In this document: piece after piece, positions 9,361 to 17,242 of the stretch
How the letters are laid out: every line of letters starts with the position of its first letter
Numbering within the stretch: the first letter of the stretch is position 1
Source: Methanobacterium sp.
GTDB taxonomy: Archaea; Methanobacteriota; Methanobacteria; Methanobacteriales; Methanobacteriaceae
DNA: 52,592 bases
Reading direction: 5' to 3'
Assembly (NCBI GenBank): GCA_021372715.1
Contig: JAJFTX010000033.1
Span: 1-52,592 of the forward strand
The notes under the pieces: generated by a model
Told to the model about the DNA's origin: nothing
The model's database searches: none
Seen by the model: only the letters and a program-made list of their open reading frames with translations
Translations under genes and position numbers: made by a program

Positions 9361-10886
9361 TGATGGTTATGGAGGAAAAACTGAAAATACTTATACTGGA
9401 AGATGTCCAGTTCGATGCTGAGCTCATGGAATATGAAATGCGCCGTGAAGGTGTTAATTTTATATCTAAAAGAGTGGAAACAGAAGAAGACTTCACCAGG
9501 GAACTGAGTGATATGAATCCTGATATTATATTGGTGGATCATTCTCTTCCTCATTTTGACGGTATATCCGCTCTGGAAATCGTGCAGGATCGATCCCCGG
9601 ACACACCATTCATCTTCGTAAGTGGTAAAATTGGAGATGAATTTGCAGTGGATGTCCTTAAAAAGGGAGCAACAGATTATGTATTTAAAAATAACCTTAC
9701 TAAACTAGTTCCTTCTATTGAAAGAGCTTTAAATGAACGTTTAGAATTTTTAGAACGAGAAAAAGCCGAAAAAGAGCTTAAAAAAGCCTATACACAAATG
9801 GAGAAAAGGATCCAGAAGAGAACTCAGGAACTTTCCGAAGCCAACCAGAGATTACTGGGAGAAATAGCTGAACGTAAGGTGGTTGAAGAGGCACTACGTG
9901 AAAGCGAAAACAAAAACCACACCCTTCTACAGGCCATACCTGATTTAATGTTTATCATCACCGAAGATGGTACATTCGTCGATTTCAGAGTTAAAGATGA
10001 AAAGAACCTGGCCATTCCTCCAGAAGAAATAATAGGTAAGAAGATAAATCAAATAGGACTTTCTCCTGATGATCTTAAAACAGCCCATGATAAAATTAAA
10101 AAAGCCCTAAAAACCGGTGCTCTTCAAAGTTTTGAATATCAAATCCATCTTAAATCAGGTTTATATTACTATGAAGCCCGTATAATTAAGTTAAATGATT
10201 TTGAAGCTCTCTGTATTGTTCGTGATATAACTGAAAATAGGCTGGCAGAAAAGAAAATCAATAAATCCCTTAAAGAAAAAGATGTACTGCTTAAAGAGAT
10301 TCATCACCGGGTTAAAAACAATTTACAAATAGTTTCCAGTCTTTTAAGTTTACAGTCCCGTTATATTGAAGACGAGGGTACTGTGGAAATGTTTAAGGAC
10401 AGCCAGAGCAGGATAAAATCAATGGCACTTATCCATGAAAAATTATACCAAACCGGGGATCTAACCCGTATTGATCTGTCAGAATACGTTAATGAACTGG
10501 TATCTGACCTGTTCCGGTCCTACAGTGTTAACACTTATCTGGTTAAGTATAATATCGAATCTAAAAGCATATTATTGGATATAAACACCGCTATTCCCTG
10601 CGGTTTGATTATTAACGAACTGGTAACCAATTCCATAAAACACGCCTTCCCTGATGATCGGACAGGAGAAATCGATATAGAAATCAATTGTATAGATGAT
10701 AATTTTATTTTGAAGGTGGAAGATAATGGAGTGGGATTCCCTGAAAATTTGGAACTGGAAAATATAAAAACATTGGGTTTACAACTGGTAACCAGCCTCA
10801 CTAAACAATTGGAAGGTAATATAAAACTGAACCGAGAGAATGGTACCTGCTTCCAGATTAACTTTAAAGAAGAAGCCTGTCAGTGA
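9360..10886 (+). CDS. Hybrid REC-PAS-HisKA_2 histidine kinase
   Basis: A 508-residue soluble kinase. The N-terminal REC domain (about 8-120) has acceptor D60. A long coiled coil (125-180) is followed by a PAS domain (185-295) and a HisKA_2-type dimerisation/phosphotransfer segment with EIHHRVKNNLQ at 313-323, then a HATPase domain (NELVTNSIKHAF, EDNGVGFP). HisKA_2 kinases of this layout are numerous in Methanobacterium. There is no membrane segment, so it probably receives phosphate from the upstream kinase and reads an internal cue through PAS. The GTG at 9360 overlaps the previous stop; ATG 9363 or 9369 could equally be used. Confidence 0.9.
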   Translation: MMVMEEKLKILILEDVQFDAELMEYEMRREGVNFISKRVETEEDFTRELSDMNPDIILVDHSLPHFDGISALEIVQDRSPDTPFIFVSGKIGDEFAVDVLKKGATDYVFKNNLTKLVPSIERALNERLEFLEREKAEKELKKAYTQMEKRIQKRTQELSEANQRLLGEIAERKVVEEALRESENKNHTLLQAIPDLMFIITEDGTFVDFRVKDEKNLAIPPEEIIGKKINQIGLSPDDLKTAHDKIKKALKTGALQSFEYQIHLKSGLYYYEARIIKLNDFEALCIVRDITENRLAEKKINKSLKEKDVLLKEIHHRVKNNLQIVSSLLSLQSRYIEDEGTVEMFKDSQSRIKSMALIHEKLYQTGDLTRIDLSEYVNELVSDLFRSYSVNTYLVKYNIESKSILLDINTAIPCGLIINELVTNSIKHAFPDDRTGEIDIEINCIDDNFILKVEDNGVGFPENLELENIKTLGLQLVTSLTKQLEGNIKLNRENGTCFQINFKEEACQ

Positions 10887-10925
10887 ATCAATTCCTAGGG
10901 AGAAATTATTTACCCTTTTTTTAAC

Positions 10926-10985
10926 TCTTAAAAATAAATTTAATCCCTTTTTTTTGAAATTAAATTCTTAAAAATAAATTTAATC
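10926..10985. repeat. Perfect 20-bp direct repeat between convergent genes
   Basis: TCTTAAAAATAAATTTAATC occurs at 10926-10945 and again at 10966-10985, with starts 40 bp apart. The second copy runs into the stop codon of the CBS-domain gene on the minus strand. A T8 run lies between them. The pair sits in the intergenic end of two convergent transcripts, so bidirectional termination is a reasonable guess. Confidence 0.6.
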
Positions 10986-11390
10986 TGATTTTAATACCTT
11001 AATAATATCGCCATCAGATATTATGCCCTTTATCTTATTTTCTTCCATCACTACCAGCTGATTTATGATTCCTTCAGAGTGAGATGTGTTCATTTTCTCC
11101 ACAGCCAGTGTTAAATCATCATCCGGACTGATGATCGCCACATCTTTTACCATGACCTTCTCTACAGTGGTTCCTAACTCATATTTGTCCAGTATAAGGT
11201 TATGGCCCAGATCTGTTGCGGTGACTATACCCACCAGATCATCCTCATATACTACTGGAAGGGAGCTAATTTTATATTTCATAAGTTTTTCAAAAGCAAA
11301 AACAACATCCTCAGTTGGTTGGACGGTTACTACATCTTCCGTCATTATATCCTTAACTTTTATCTTCTCCAACATCATCATCACGTCCAT
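10980..11390 (-). CDS. Tandem CBS-domain protein
   Basis: A 136-residue protein made only of two CBS domains (about 8-65 and 75-135), each with the usual [12 protein letters not shown] / [12 protein letters not shown] lead. Such modules bind adenine nucleotides such as AMP, ATP or SAM and act as regulatory subunits. The start region has several options (ATG 11390, GTG and three ATGs within six codons). All overlap the 3' end of the 2-phosphoglycerate kinase gene, by up to 38 nt, so the two are translated from one message. This makes a regulatory role for that kinase, or an energy-charge response, an attractive inference. Confidence 0.85.
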   Translation of the reverse strand: MDVMMMLEKIKVKDIMTEDVVTVQPTEDVVFAFEKLMKYKISSLPVVYEDDLVGIVTATDLGHNLILDKYELGTTVEKVMVKDVAIISPDDDLTLAVEKMNTSHSEGIINQLVVMEENKIKGIISDGDIIKVLKSD

Positions 11391-12276
11391 AAGTCTTGGT
11401 TATATCTTCAATTATAGAATCCAGAGTGGTGGTAACATCGATATTCTCGATAACCGGTACATGAAACTTATTGGCCTGGCTTTCAAAGTACTTATGAGTC
11501 CTTCTGATTGCTGCGAAATAGTTCATATATCGTTTAAGAGGCCTTCTAGCCCATAATTGCCTGCATCTTGAGTAGAACCTTCCTTTATGTACTTCTTGGT
11601 CTTGTAAGGTTAAGACGTACATATTAACATTCTCTCGAGCCACCAGATCTTCCCGTATAAAACCGGGTACGATGTGCACTCCTTCAATAACTATACTTAT
11701 CCCTTCTTTAAGGGCTCTTTCAATAACCGCATCCACCCCTACACTGACCGTGTCCACATGGTCTCTGAATCCAATGAGAACTTCATCCAGCTCGGGTGGC
11801 GGTGGTATACGCAGCGAACGATAAGCTGTATAACTGGATTCATATATGGTGGGTAGTAATTCTTTGCTTACGATCTTACGCATTACTTCCCGGATCATAT
11901 CGGTACTGATCATATTCCTGATTCCCAGGCGGTTAGCCACTTCAAAGGCAATGGATGAGGTACCCACACCAGATGCTCCTCCGATAAGGATGATCAATGG
12001 TTCCCTGCATTTACGGATCCTCTTCCACATCCCATATTTTTCAGCGATCTCATAGTCTTCATCTTTAAGCTTTTCTCCAACTATTTTGATGAGATCTTCT
12101 AGATCTATCACCTGAATACCTTCACTGCGCAGGTAAGCTTCTATGTGTGATGCAAAAGTATAGGCCTTGTTGGGATCCATCTCGGCTCTTGTTAATGATC
12201 TGGCCAAAACTCCCTTAGAAAAAGGTTCCCTATATTTTTTTCCGCCTACCTTTCCTTCTACTAATATCATTTTCAA
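11353..12276 (-). CDS. pgk2: 2-phosphoglycerate kinase (cyclic 2,3-diphosphoglycerate pathway)
   Basis: About 307 residues. The N-terminal ATP-cone-like segment (about 1-60) is followed by a P-loop kinase domain with [10 protein letters not shown] at about 99-108. It matches archaeal 2-phosphoglycerate kinase, which phosphorylates 2-phosphoglycerate to 2,3-bisphosphoglycerate, the precursor of cyclic 2,3-diphosphoglycerate, an abundant solute of Methanobacteriales. The start is debatable. GAGGTG at 12284-12289 is 7 nt from TTG 12276 but 13 nt from ATG 12270, so I prefer TTG. Longer upstream in-frame starts add hydrophobic residues not expected of the family. The 3' end overlaps the CBS gene. 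Confidence 0.85.
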   Translation of the reverse strand: MKMILVEGKVGGKKYREPFSKGVLARSLTRAEMDPNKAYTFASHIEAYLRSEGIQVIDLEDLIKIVGEKLKDEDYEIAEKYGMWKRIRKCREPLIILIGGASGVGTSSIAFEVANRLGIRNMISTDMIREVMRKIVSKELLPTIYESSYTAYRSLRIPPPPELDEVLIGFRDHVDTVSVGVDAVIERALKEGISIVIEGVHIVPGFIREDLVARENVNMYVLTLQDQEVHKGRFYSRCRQLWARRPLKRYMNYFAAIRRTHKYFESQANKFHVPVIENIDVTTTLDSIIEDITKTYGRDDDVGEDKS

Positions 12277-12385
12277 AATTATACACCTCAAAAAAGGAAG
12301 GAACAAATACAACAAATTGAATCTGTTAGTTTAACAATAAAACATTTTCCATAAATGCTCCAGAACAAGAATAAATTAGGAATAT

Positions 12386-13054
12386 TTATAGTTTGATAAT
12401 CTCTGCCTGTAAGGATCTATCCTCTTGTGAATCATCTATTTTGATCAAGCATCCGTATCCCTGGGATATTTCGCCAGGATTAATTATTTTAGTCTCACCG
12501 ATTTCATCAACACCCATTGATTCATGTATATGTCCACAGACACACAATGATGGCTGGCTTTCTTCAATTATTTTACGGATACTGGTACTACCCGCATGCT
12601 CTCCGGAAGGTAAAAGATCTGTTTTTGTATCATAGGGTGGTGCATGGGTAATAAATAGGGTTATTTTCTGATCTGCGATTCCCTTTAAAACTTTACTGGC
12701 TTCATCGTATATCTGTACTTCCTCAAATTCTAGGGGAGTGTCGAATGGGGTGGGATTGGATCCTCCGAAACCGCAGATCCCAATATCATTTATTATCATG
12801 CTGCGGCAGTGAATATTTAATGCTTTGGAGTTTTCAATTTTGCTGTGAATTGATTCAGGATCACAGTTTCCAGGAATAGCCAATACCGGGACATTGAAAT
12901 TTGCAATCTCATTTAAGATCTCTTCACCCAGCTCTGCTGGGCCAAACTGGGTGATGTCTCCGGTGATGATGACTAAATCAACCTTATGGCTTTTAAGATA
13001 TTCTATGATCTTCTTATAATCTCCGTGCACATCGCCTACAGCCAGAATTTTCAT
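12386..13054 (-). CDS. Metallophosphoesterase (MJ0936/YfcE-like)
   Basis: A 222-residue calcineurin-like phosphodiesterase domain. All metal-site blocks are visible: GDVHGD near the N-terminus, GDITQFG, GNCDPE, THAPPYD and GHIHES. Family members hydrolyse phosphodiesters of nucleotides or small molecules; the natural substrate cannot be read from sequence. The ATG at 13054 is chosen because GGAG lies 6 nt upstream; an in-frame GTG at 13066 would place the Shine-Dalgarno inside the gene. It stands 37 bp downstream of the DUF2096 gene on the same strand. Confidence 0.85.
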   Translation of the reverse strand: MKILAVGDVHGDYKKIIEYLKSHKVDLVIITGDITQFGPAELGEEILNEIANFNVPVLAIPGNCDPESIHSKIENSKALNIHCRSMIINDIGICGFGGSNPTPFDTPLEFEEVQIYDEASKVLKGIADQKITLFITHAPPYDTKTDLLPSGEHAGSTSIRKIIEESQPSLCVCGHIHESMGVDEIGETKIINPGEISQGYGCLIKIDDSQEDRSLQAEIIKL

Positions 13055-13091
13055 ATTACTCTCCACTATCTTTAATGAATTAGGTTCTTAT

Positions 13092-13625
13092 TTAATTCTG
13101 TTCGTTGAAAAAAGTAGATAATTCCTTTAAACTCTTTTTTATATTTTCTTTACTTCCGTAGAGGATTATCACATTATCTTCTTCAAATTCGATTATCACA
13201 TTATGATATTCTGCGATATCATGTAATCTTTCCTCTAAAATAGGTTCTTTAAAGGTTAATCGTGCCATCGAAAATGATGATGGTGCTCCTACTACGAATC
13301 TTGGTTTTTTATCTGGAATTTTATATACTTGCTTTCCTATGGATGCTTTTTTAAGTTTCTCAAACCATATGTCCTGATATTCTTCTCCTAAACTTTCAGC
13401 TATGGTTAAGAGGGTGTTTTGTACTGAAGTGAGAAAATCATTGATCCTCTTCAATTCTTTCATTCTCTCAGGATCTGTGGGATCTACTTTGTAGAAGTTG
13501 ATAGTGGTCTTGGCCATCTGAATATCCTGATTTAAACCGGATGGTATTTCCATCCCTTTTTTTCTTAAATCAGCCAATAGATCGACCAGTATCATCCAGG
13601 TCTGTTCTGCAGGTAAATCATTCAT
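13092..13625 (-). CDS. DUF2096 family protein
   Basis: A 177-residue soluble protein that I associate with DUF2096, a small family found in methanogens. The N-terminal half is helical (LVDLLADLRKKGMEIPSG opening) and the C-terminal half is an alpha/beta portion ending in ILYGSKENIKKSLKELSTF. No catalytic motif is evident. Its ATG overlaps the stop of the preceding DUF749 gene by four bases, so the pair is translationally coupled and probably functions together. Function is unknown. Confidence 0.65.
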   Translation of the reverse strand: MNDLPAEQTWMILVDLLADLRKKGMEIPSGLNQDIQMAKTTINFYKVDPTDPERMKELKRINDFLTSVQNTLLTIAESLGEEYQDIWFEKLKKASIGKQVYKIPDKKPRFVVGAPSSFSMARLTFKEPILEERLHDIAEYHNVIIEFEEDNVIILYGSKENIKKSLKELSTFFNEQN

Positions 13626-13888
13626 AGATGTTCTTCCAATATTTTCTGGCTACTGTAGTTTAATTTTGCATCTGCTTCCTTTAATTCGCCAATTATTTCT
13701 TTGATATTCTCGTAAGAATCCAGGAATAAAACATGAAAACTTTCTGTTCCGCTTATATTTAATATAGCTATTTTTTCATTTTCATTTATTGTTTTATCTT
13801 CTATGGAAGCCTTGTATTGCACGAAAGGACCATATTTTTCCGGTAATTCCTGATATTTAAATATTCCTACCAGTGTTGCGATAAACAA
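13622..13888 (-). CDS. DUF749 family protein
   Basis: A small 88-residue protein that looks like DUF749, known from methanogens and without assigned function. It is an alpha/beta protein with no cysteines or membrane helix. An AGGTG Shine-Dalgarno precedes the ATG. It is the first gene of a minus-strand unit with DUF2096 (4-bp overlap) and probably the metallophosphoesterase. It begins 139 bp downstream of hdrB, in AT-rich sequence that likely holds its own promoter. Confidence 0.65.
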   Translation of the reverse strand: MFIATLVGIFKYQELPEKYGPFVQYKASIEDKTINENEKIAILNISGTESFHVLFLDSYENIKEIIGELKEADAKLNYSSQKILEEHL

Positions 13889-14027
13889 ATAGACACCTCA
13901 CTTTAATAAAATTTTTATTAATTATGAATATTGATATAAAATTAAATATACTAAACGGTGATTAATAAACATATATAAAATCGTATTAAAATAGTGTTAA
14001 AAAAAATAAAAAATTAGGGAGAATTAA

Positions 14028-14933
14028 TTATTCTCCGCCAGTTATTATATCCAGTTTAGACAGTGCGGGATCCGTATTTATCTGATGCGCATCCACAGTT
14101 ATATCATCTTTACTTAATCCCATAGCTAAACCGTATAGCTGGGCTAAGTGGAATACTGGTATATTAAAGTCAGTGCCAAATTTATCATTGACTTCCACCT
14201 GTCCTACATCAAACTGCAGGTGACAGAAAGGACATACATTGATAATGGCATCTACACCAGCTTCTCTCATATTGGTTAATTTTTCTTTGGTGTAATCTGC
14301 TGTTACATCCAGATCTCGGGATCGGAGACCTCCTCCAGCACCACAGCACATCATCTTATCTTTGTAAGGTACGGATTTAGCTCCAGTTATCTCAACCAAT
14401 TCATCCAGAATGGTGGGTTTCATGGGGTCGTCTATTTCGATTTCAGCACTGGGTTTGAGGAAGTGACATCCATAATGCACTGCTACATTAAGATTCAGTG
14501 GTTTGGTAACTGCTTCGGCTAGTTTATCCATTCCCACGTCGTTATAAAGAATTTCAGCGAAGTGTCGTACGTTAATTTCGCCTTTGAATTCGCGGCCTGC
14601 TTCGGCTAATATTTCGTTAATTTTCGCTTTCATTTCTTCATTTTCATGAAGCATATGGTTGGTTTCGAAAAGTGAACCGAAACAACCGTTACATTCTGTC
14701 ATAATGTCGTTTCCCTGTTCTTCGGCAATAGTGATGTTACGGGCGGCGATGGATGCCCAGGTGGTTCGATCAAATGAACCGAATACACCAGGGGCAGGAC
14801 AGCATGATGCTCCTTCCATGTCTTTAAGTCCTACATCTAGTTTATCGAAGAGTATTCTGGTGGATTTTTCGATACCAGGGTATCGGTTGTTCATAATACA
14901 TCCTAAGAAATATGCAAATTCTTGTTCAGCCAT
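14028..14933 (-). CDS. hdrB: CoB-CoM heterodisulfide reductase subunit B
   Basis: A 301-residue protein with two cysteine-rich CCG modules. The first has C12, C44-C45, C81 and C84. The second has the cysteine of VHYGCHF, the MCCGAGGG pair and CPFC. These bind the two non-cubane [4Fe-4S] clusters that reduce the CoM-S-S-CoB disulfide. HdrB works with HdrC and the flavin subunit HdrA (not in this window) in the cytoplasm and, in hydrogenotrophs, with a hydrogenase for electron bifurcation. ATG 14933 is chosen because GGTGAT lies 4 nt upstream; GTG 14942 is in frame but overlaps that site. hdrC ends 10 bp before it. Confidence 0.95.
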   Translation of the reverse strand: MAEQEFAYFLGCIMNNRYPGIEKSTRILFDKLDVGLKDMEGASCCPAPGVFGSFDRTTWASIAARNITIAEEQGNDIMTECNGCFGSLFETNHMLHENEEMKAKINEILAEAGREFKGEINVRHFAEILYNDVGMDKLAEAVTKPLNLNVAVHYGCHFLKPSAEIEIDDPMKPTILDELVEITGAKSVPYKDKMMCCGAGGGLRSRDLDVTADYTKEKLTNMREAGVDAIINVCPFCHLQFDVGQVEVNDKFGTDFNIPVFHLAQLYGLAMGLSKDDITVDAHQINTDPALSKLDIITGGE

Positions 14934-14943
14934 GTTAATCACC

Positions 14944-15504
14944 TTATTCTAATTCTCCTTTCTCCCAGTTGTAACCAATGAGGTCGTCAAAACCTGTGGC
15001 TTTGATTATTTTCTGAACTTCATCCAGTGCTCCAGGGAAGCTGTGGGTGGTTGGTGGTAGTTCATCAAGTCCCACTTTTTTCCTCAGTGCCATAGTGGCA
15101 TCGTTAATGGGTACACCATGTCCTGTTTTTAATACAAATGATCCAACTGCTTTATGTGCTGGTGCCATGTATCCTGCTTTAGCAGCGTAGTTTCTGGCTA
15201 TTTTCACTATGTCTACAATTTTAATGCCTCTAGGGCATCTTTCCTGACATTCATAGCAGGTGGTACACATCCATAGTGTGTCGTCAGATATTACTTCTTC
15301 TTTAAAGCCCATTACAGATTTTCTTACTATTTGTCTTATTCTGTATGGGGTTCTCCTTCCAGAGGGACATGCACCTGTACATGTACCGCACTGGAAACAT
15401 AATGCTAATGTCTCTGCACCAGCATCCATAATTTCCTGTTTGAAATTTTCATCTATACTATCACGAGTTAAAGTGTCTTCTTCTCTTCCTTCAAGTAAAG
15501 TCAT
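14944..15504 (-). CDS. hdrC: CoB-CoM heterodisulfide reductase subunit C
   Basis: A 186-residue iron-sulfur protein with two [4Fe-4S] motifs: C36, C39, C42, C46-P and C80, C83, C86, C90-P. It carries electrons between HdrA and HdrB. The start at 15504 is chosen because GAGGAGT at 15511-15517 is a strong Shine-Dalgarno 6 nt upstream, and the resulting length agrees with my recollection of other methanogen HdrC proteins (about 185-190). The reading frame stays open for another 107 codons upstream to ATG 15825, giving a possible 293-residue form described in the next entry. It forms an operon with hdrB. Confidence 0.92.
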   Translation of the reverse strand: MTLLEGREEDTLTRDSIDENFKQEIMDAGAETLALCFQCGTCTGACPSGRRTPYRIRQIVRKSVMGFKEEVISDDTLWMCTTCYECQERCPRGIKIVDIVKIARNYAAKAGYMAPAHKAVGSFVLKTGHGVPINDATMALRKKVGLDELPPTTHSFPGALDEVQKIIKATGFDDLIGYNWEKGELE

Positions 15505-15825
15505 ACTATCACTCCTCTTGGTTTTGGGTTTTTCTTCAACTTCTGGTTTTTTTTCTGATTTTTTTGTCTTTTTTTCTGGCTCTGTTTTTGCTTTAGCTTT
15601 TTCTTTGATCTCTTTTTTTTCTTCTTTCGCTGATTTATCTTTCACCGGTTCTTCGGCTTTTGCCTCCGGTTCTGTTTTTTCTGCTGTTTCTAGTTTTTCT
15701 TCTTCGGTTGTTTCTGTTCCCTCGTCTTTCATCTCTGTCTCAGACTGTTGTTCTTCTGTACCCTTCTGCTCTTCTGTGTCGTTTCCTCCACCTAACATGT
15801 TTTTTAAGCGTTTTAATTGTTTCAT
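15505..15825 (-). CDS. In-frame Lys/Glu-rich N-terminal extension of HdrC (alternative start 15825)
   Basis: These 107 codons are continuous with hdrC. They encode a low-complexity, charged region dominated by E, K, T, A and P (for example EEKPKTKRSDS just before the internal Met), led by MKQLKRLKNMLGGG. A run this long without a stop, and with biased composition, suggests it is or was translated. The ATG at 15825 has only a weak ribosome site (GGGCGTG), whereas the internal ATG 15504 has a strong one. A TATA box at 15902-15909 would place the whole extension in the mRNA. It could be an alternative long isoform, a separate leader, or recently acquired repeats rich in A tracts. Confidence 0.5.
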
Positions 15826-15901
15826 TCTCTTTCACGCCCTGAATGTCTTACCAGTCTGTGTGAAATCTTATGATTTTCAATAAATAGGTTTAAGATTTGC
15901 C

Positions 15902-15962
15902 TATATAAAGATTACTAAAAAATTACTTAGTGTAACCTTTTAGGTTACAGATTTTAGTGTAA
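15902..15962 (-). promoter_or_regulatory. hdrCB promoter with upstream palindrome
   Basis: On the minus strand TTTATATA lies at 15902-15909, predicting a transcript start near 15880. Upstream of it is a perfect 7-bp palindrome with a 3-nt centre, GTAACCT-TTT-AGGTTAC at 15932-15948, bracketed by two direct copies of TTAGTGTAA at 15927-15935 and 15954-15962. The spacing of about 22 bp from the TATA box suits a site for an activator or repressor of the heterodisulfide reductase operon. The identity of the regulator is unknown. Confidence 0.5.
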
Positions 15963-16039
15963 TTAAAAATAATTAAATTATACAGATATAAATGAGTACC
16001 CTTCTTATTATGTTAAGATGAGTTTCTTTACTATCATGA

Positions 16040-16402
16040 TTAAGATGAGTTTTCCCTTACCCTAAAAATAACCATCTTTCTTACTAAATCATAGGGAATG
16101 GGCTTATCTAATGGGAATTGAACCGCCCCCTTAGAGCTTTTATATGATGAAAATTCATCTTTAAAAGCTTCAATAGCCGAAGGAGTAGGATAAAAACCAA
16201 TATGTTTTTTATAGGCAGCGAAATGTACCAAGTTACCATTAAGCTGGAAAGTGGGCATTCCATAATTTATGGTTTCTACAGCCTCCGGAGCAGATTCACG
16301 GATGACCATCCTCATTTTTTCTAAAATAATCTGCACTGACTCTGGAAATGCAGAGACATATTCATCTACGGATTGATATTTTTTTCTGCTCACCAAAAAC
16401 AT
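16040..16402 (-). CDS. DUF1801 family protein
   Basis: A 120-residue protein of the DUF1801/YdhG-like fold. The opening YQSVDEYVSAFPESVQIILEKMR, the middle TINYGMPTFQ, and the late HIGFYPTPSAIEAFKDE and KGAVQFPLDKPIPYDLVRKMV blocks are all typical. Some bacterial members have been described as iron chaperone-like, but the role is not established. A G-rich ribosome site (GGGGGGG) sits almost against the ATG; GTG three codons later is an alternative start. It stands alone between convergent or divergent neighbours. Confidence 0.8.
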   Translation of the reverse strand: MFLVSRKKYQSVDEYVSAFPESVQIILEKMRMVIRESAPEAVETINYGMPTFQLNGNLVHFAAYKKHIGFYPTPSAIEAFKDEFSSYKSSKGAVQFPLDKPIPYDLVRKMVIFRVRENSS

Positions 16403-16483
16403 AACCCCCCCATCATTAAATTTGTTAATATATGTTCTGACAATAGGTCAAATATATAATTCATTAAAAACGTATGATCTAAT

Positions 16484-17215
16484 ATGCTTGAAATCATGAT
16501 GCACGACGGCCCTGCTCGACTGGGCCAATACCTGGACCTAAATACCCCGAACATTCTACCCGGGGACAGTTCCCTATCCCTTATTTTAGATGAACCAATG
16601 CCTTATAACGTTCCACTATCCCTTGCAGAATTTTCTGTGAAAAAAACAATAGAAAATGCTAAAGAAAGCGATGAAACAGGCATCGGAGTGGTTCAGGGTT
16701 CGAAATATCCCGAATTAAGGGTTAAATGTGCATTAGAACTTGAAAAAATGGGCAATGAAATATTGATGGTGGCCCATTCTGATGAACTTCAAAAAAGACC
16801 CTTAGATCTTCTAAACATAATAATAAATCTCCGGGAAAGTATCCATCCCAACACCGCTTTATATTTTCCCTTCGTGAAAATTCCCTTCATTCCCTTACTG
16901 GCCTATATTGGTGTGGATTTCTTTGGAGATGCCTCAAATGATATATACGCAGACCTGGGAATGTTAACCACCCCTCATAAGATCTATGACCAGAAAGAAT
17001 ATGAAATATATCAACTGAACCATGAAGAACTGAGAAATTACAACAGGAACACCATGGATTTTGTTTTAAGAGAAGTAAGGGAGAATATAAAACAGGGAAC
17101 CATGAGGAATCTGGTGGAAGAGAGATGTTGCTCATCCCCCGAGACCATGACTGCTTTAAGAGTGCTGGATCGGGATTATACTGAATTTTTAGATAAATAC
17201 ACTCCACTATACTGA
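16484..17215 (+). CDS. TGT-fold protein related to archaeosine synthase/tRNA-ribosyltransferase
   Basis: A 243-residue protein whose start (HDGPARLGQY, then NTPNILPG) resembles the opening strands of archaeosine tRNA-guanine transglycosylase and ArcS. Its FFGDASNDIYADLGML and MRNLVEERCCSSPETMTALRVLD segments resemble later parts of the ArcS TGT-like domain. It lacks a PUA domain and is far shorter than full-length ArcS or aTGT (over 480 residues), and no clear zinc-binding C-x-C-x2-C set is visible. It may be a stand-alone subunit or paralogue of archaeosine synthesis in tRNA D-loops; the exact role is inferred. Confidence 0.6.
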   Translation: MLEIMMHDGPARLGQYLDLNTPNILPGDSSLSLILDEPMPYNVPLSLAEFSVKKTIENAKESDETGIGVVQGSKYPELRVKCALELEKMGNEILMVAHSDELQKRPLDLLNIIINLRESIHPNTALYFPFVKIPFIPLLAYIGVDFFGDASNDIYADLGMLTTPHKIYDQKEYEIYQLNHEELRNYNRNTMDFVLREVRENIKQGTMRNLVEERCCSSPETMTALRVLDRDYTEFLDKYTPLY

Positions 17216-17242
17216 GGAAATTCATTATAATTGATTTTTATT

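Noticed and set aside
15260..15883. A 207-codon plus-strand frame rich in Ser and Phe
   Set aside because: It is the antisense of hdrC and its Lys/Glu-rich extension; the Ser/Phe bias is the mirror of the GAA/AAA codons, and it has no ribosome site.
16012..16054. Two near copies of TTAAGATGAGTTT as a regulatory element
   Set aside because: They overlap the 3' end of the DUF1801 gene and are short; chance or local duplication is enough to explain them.
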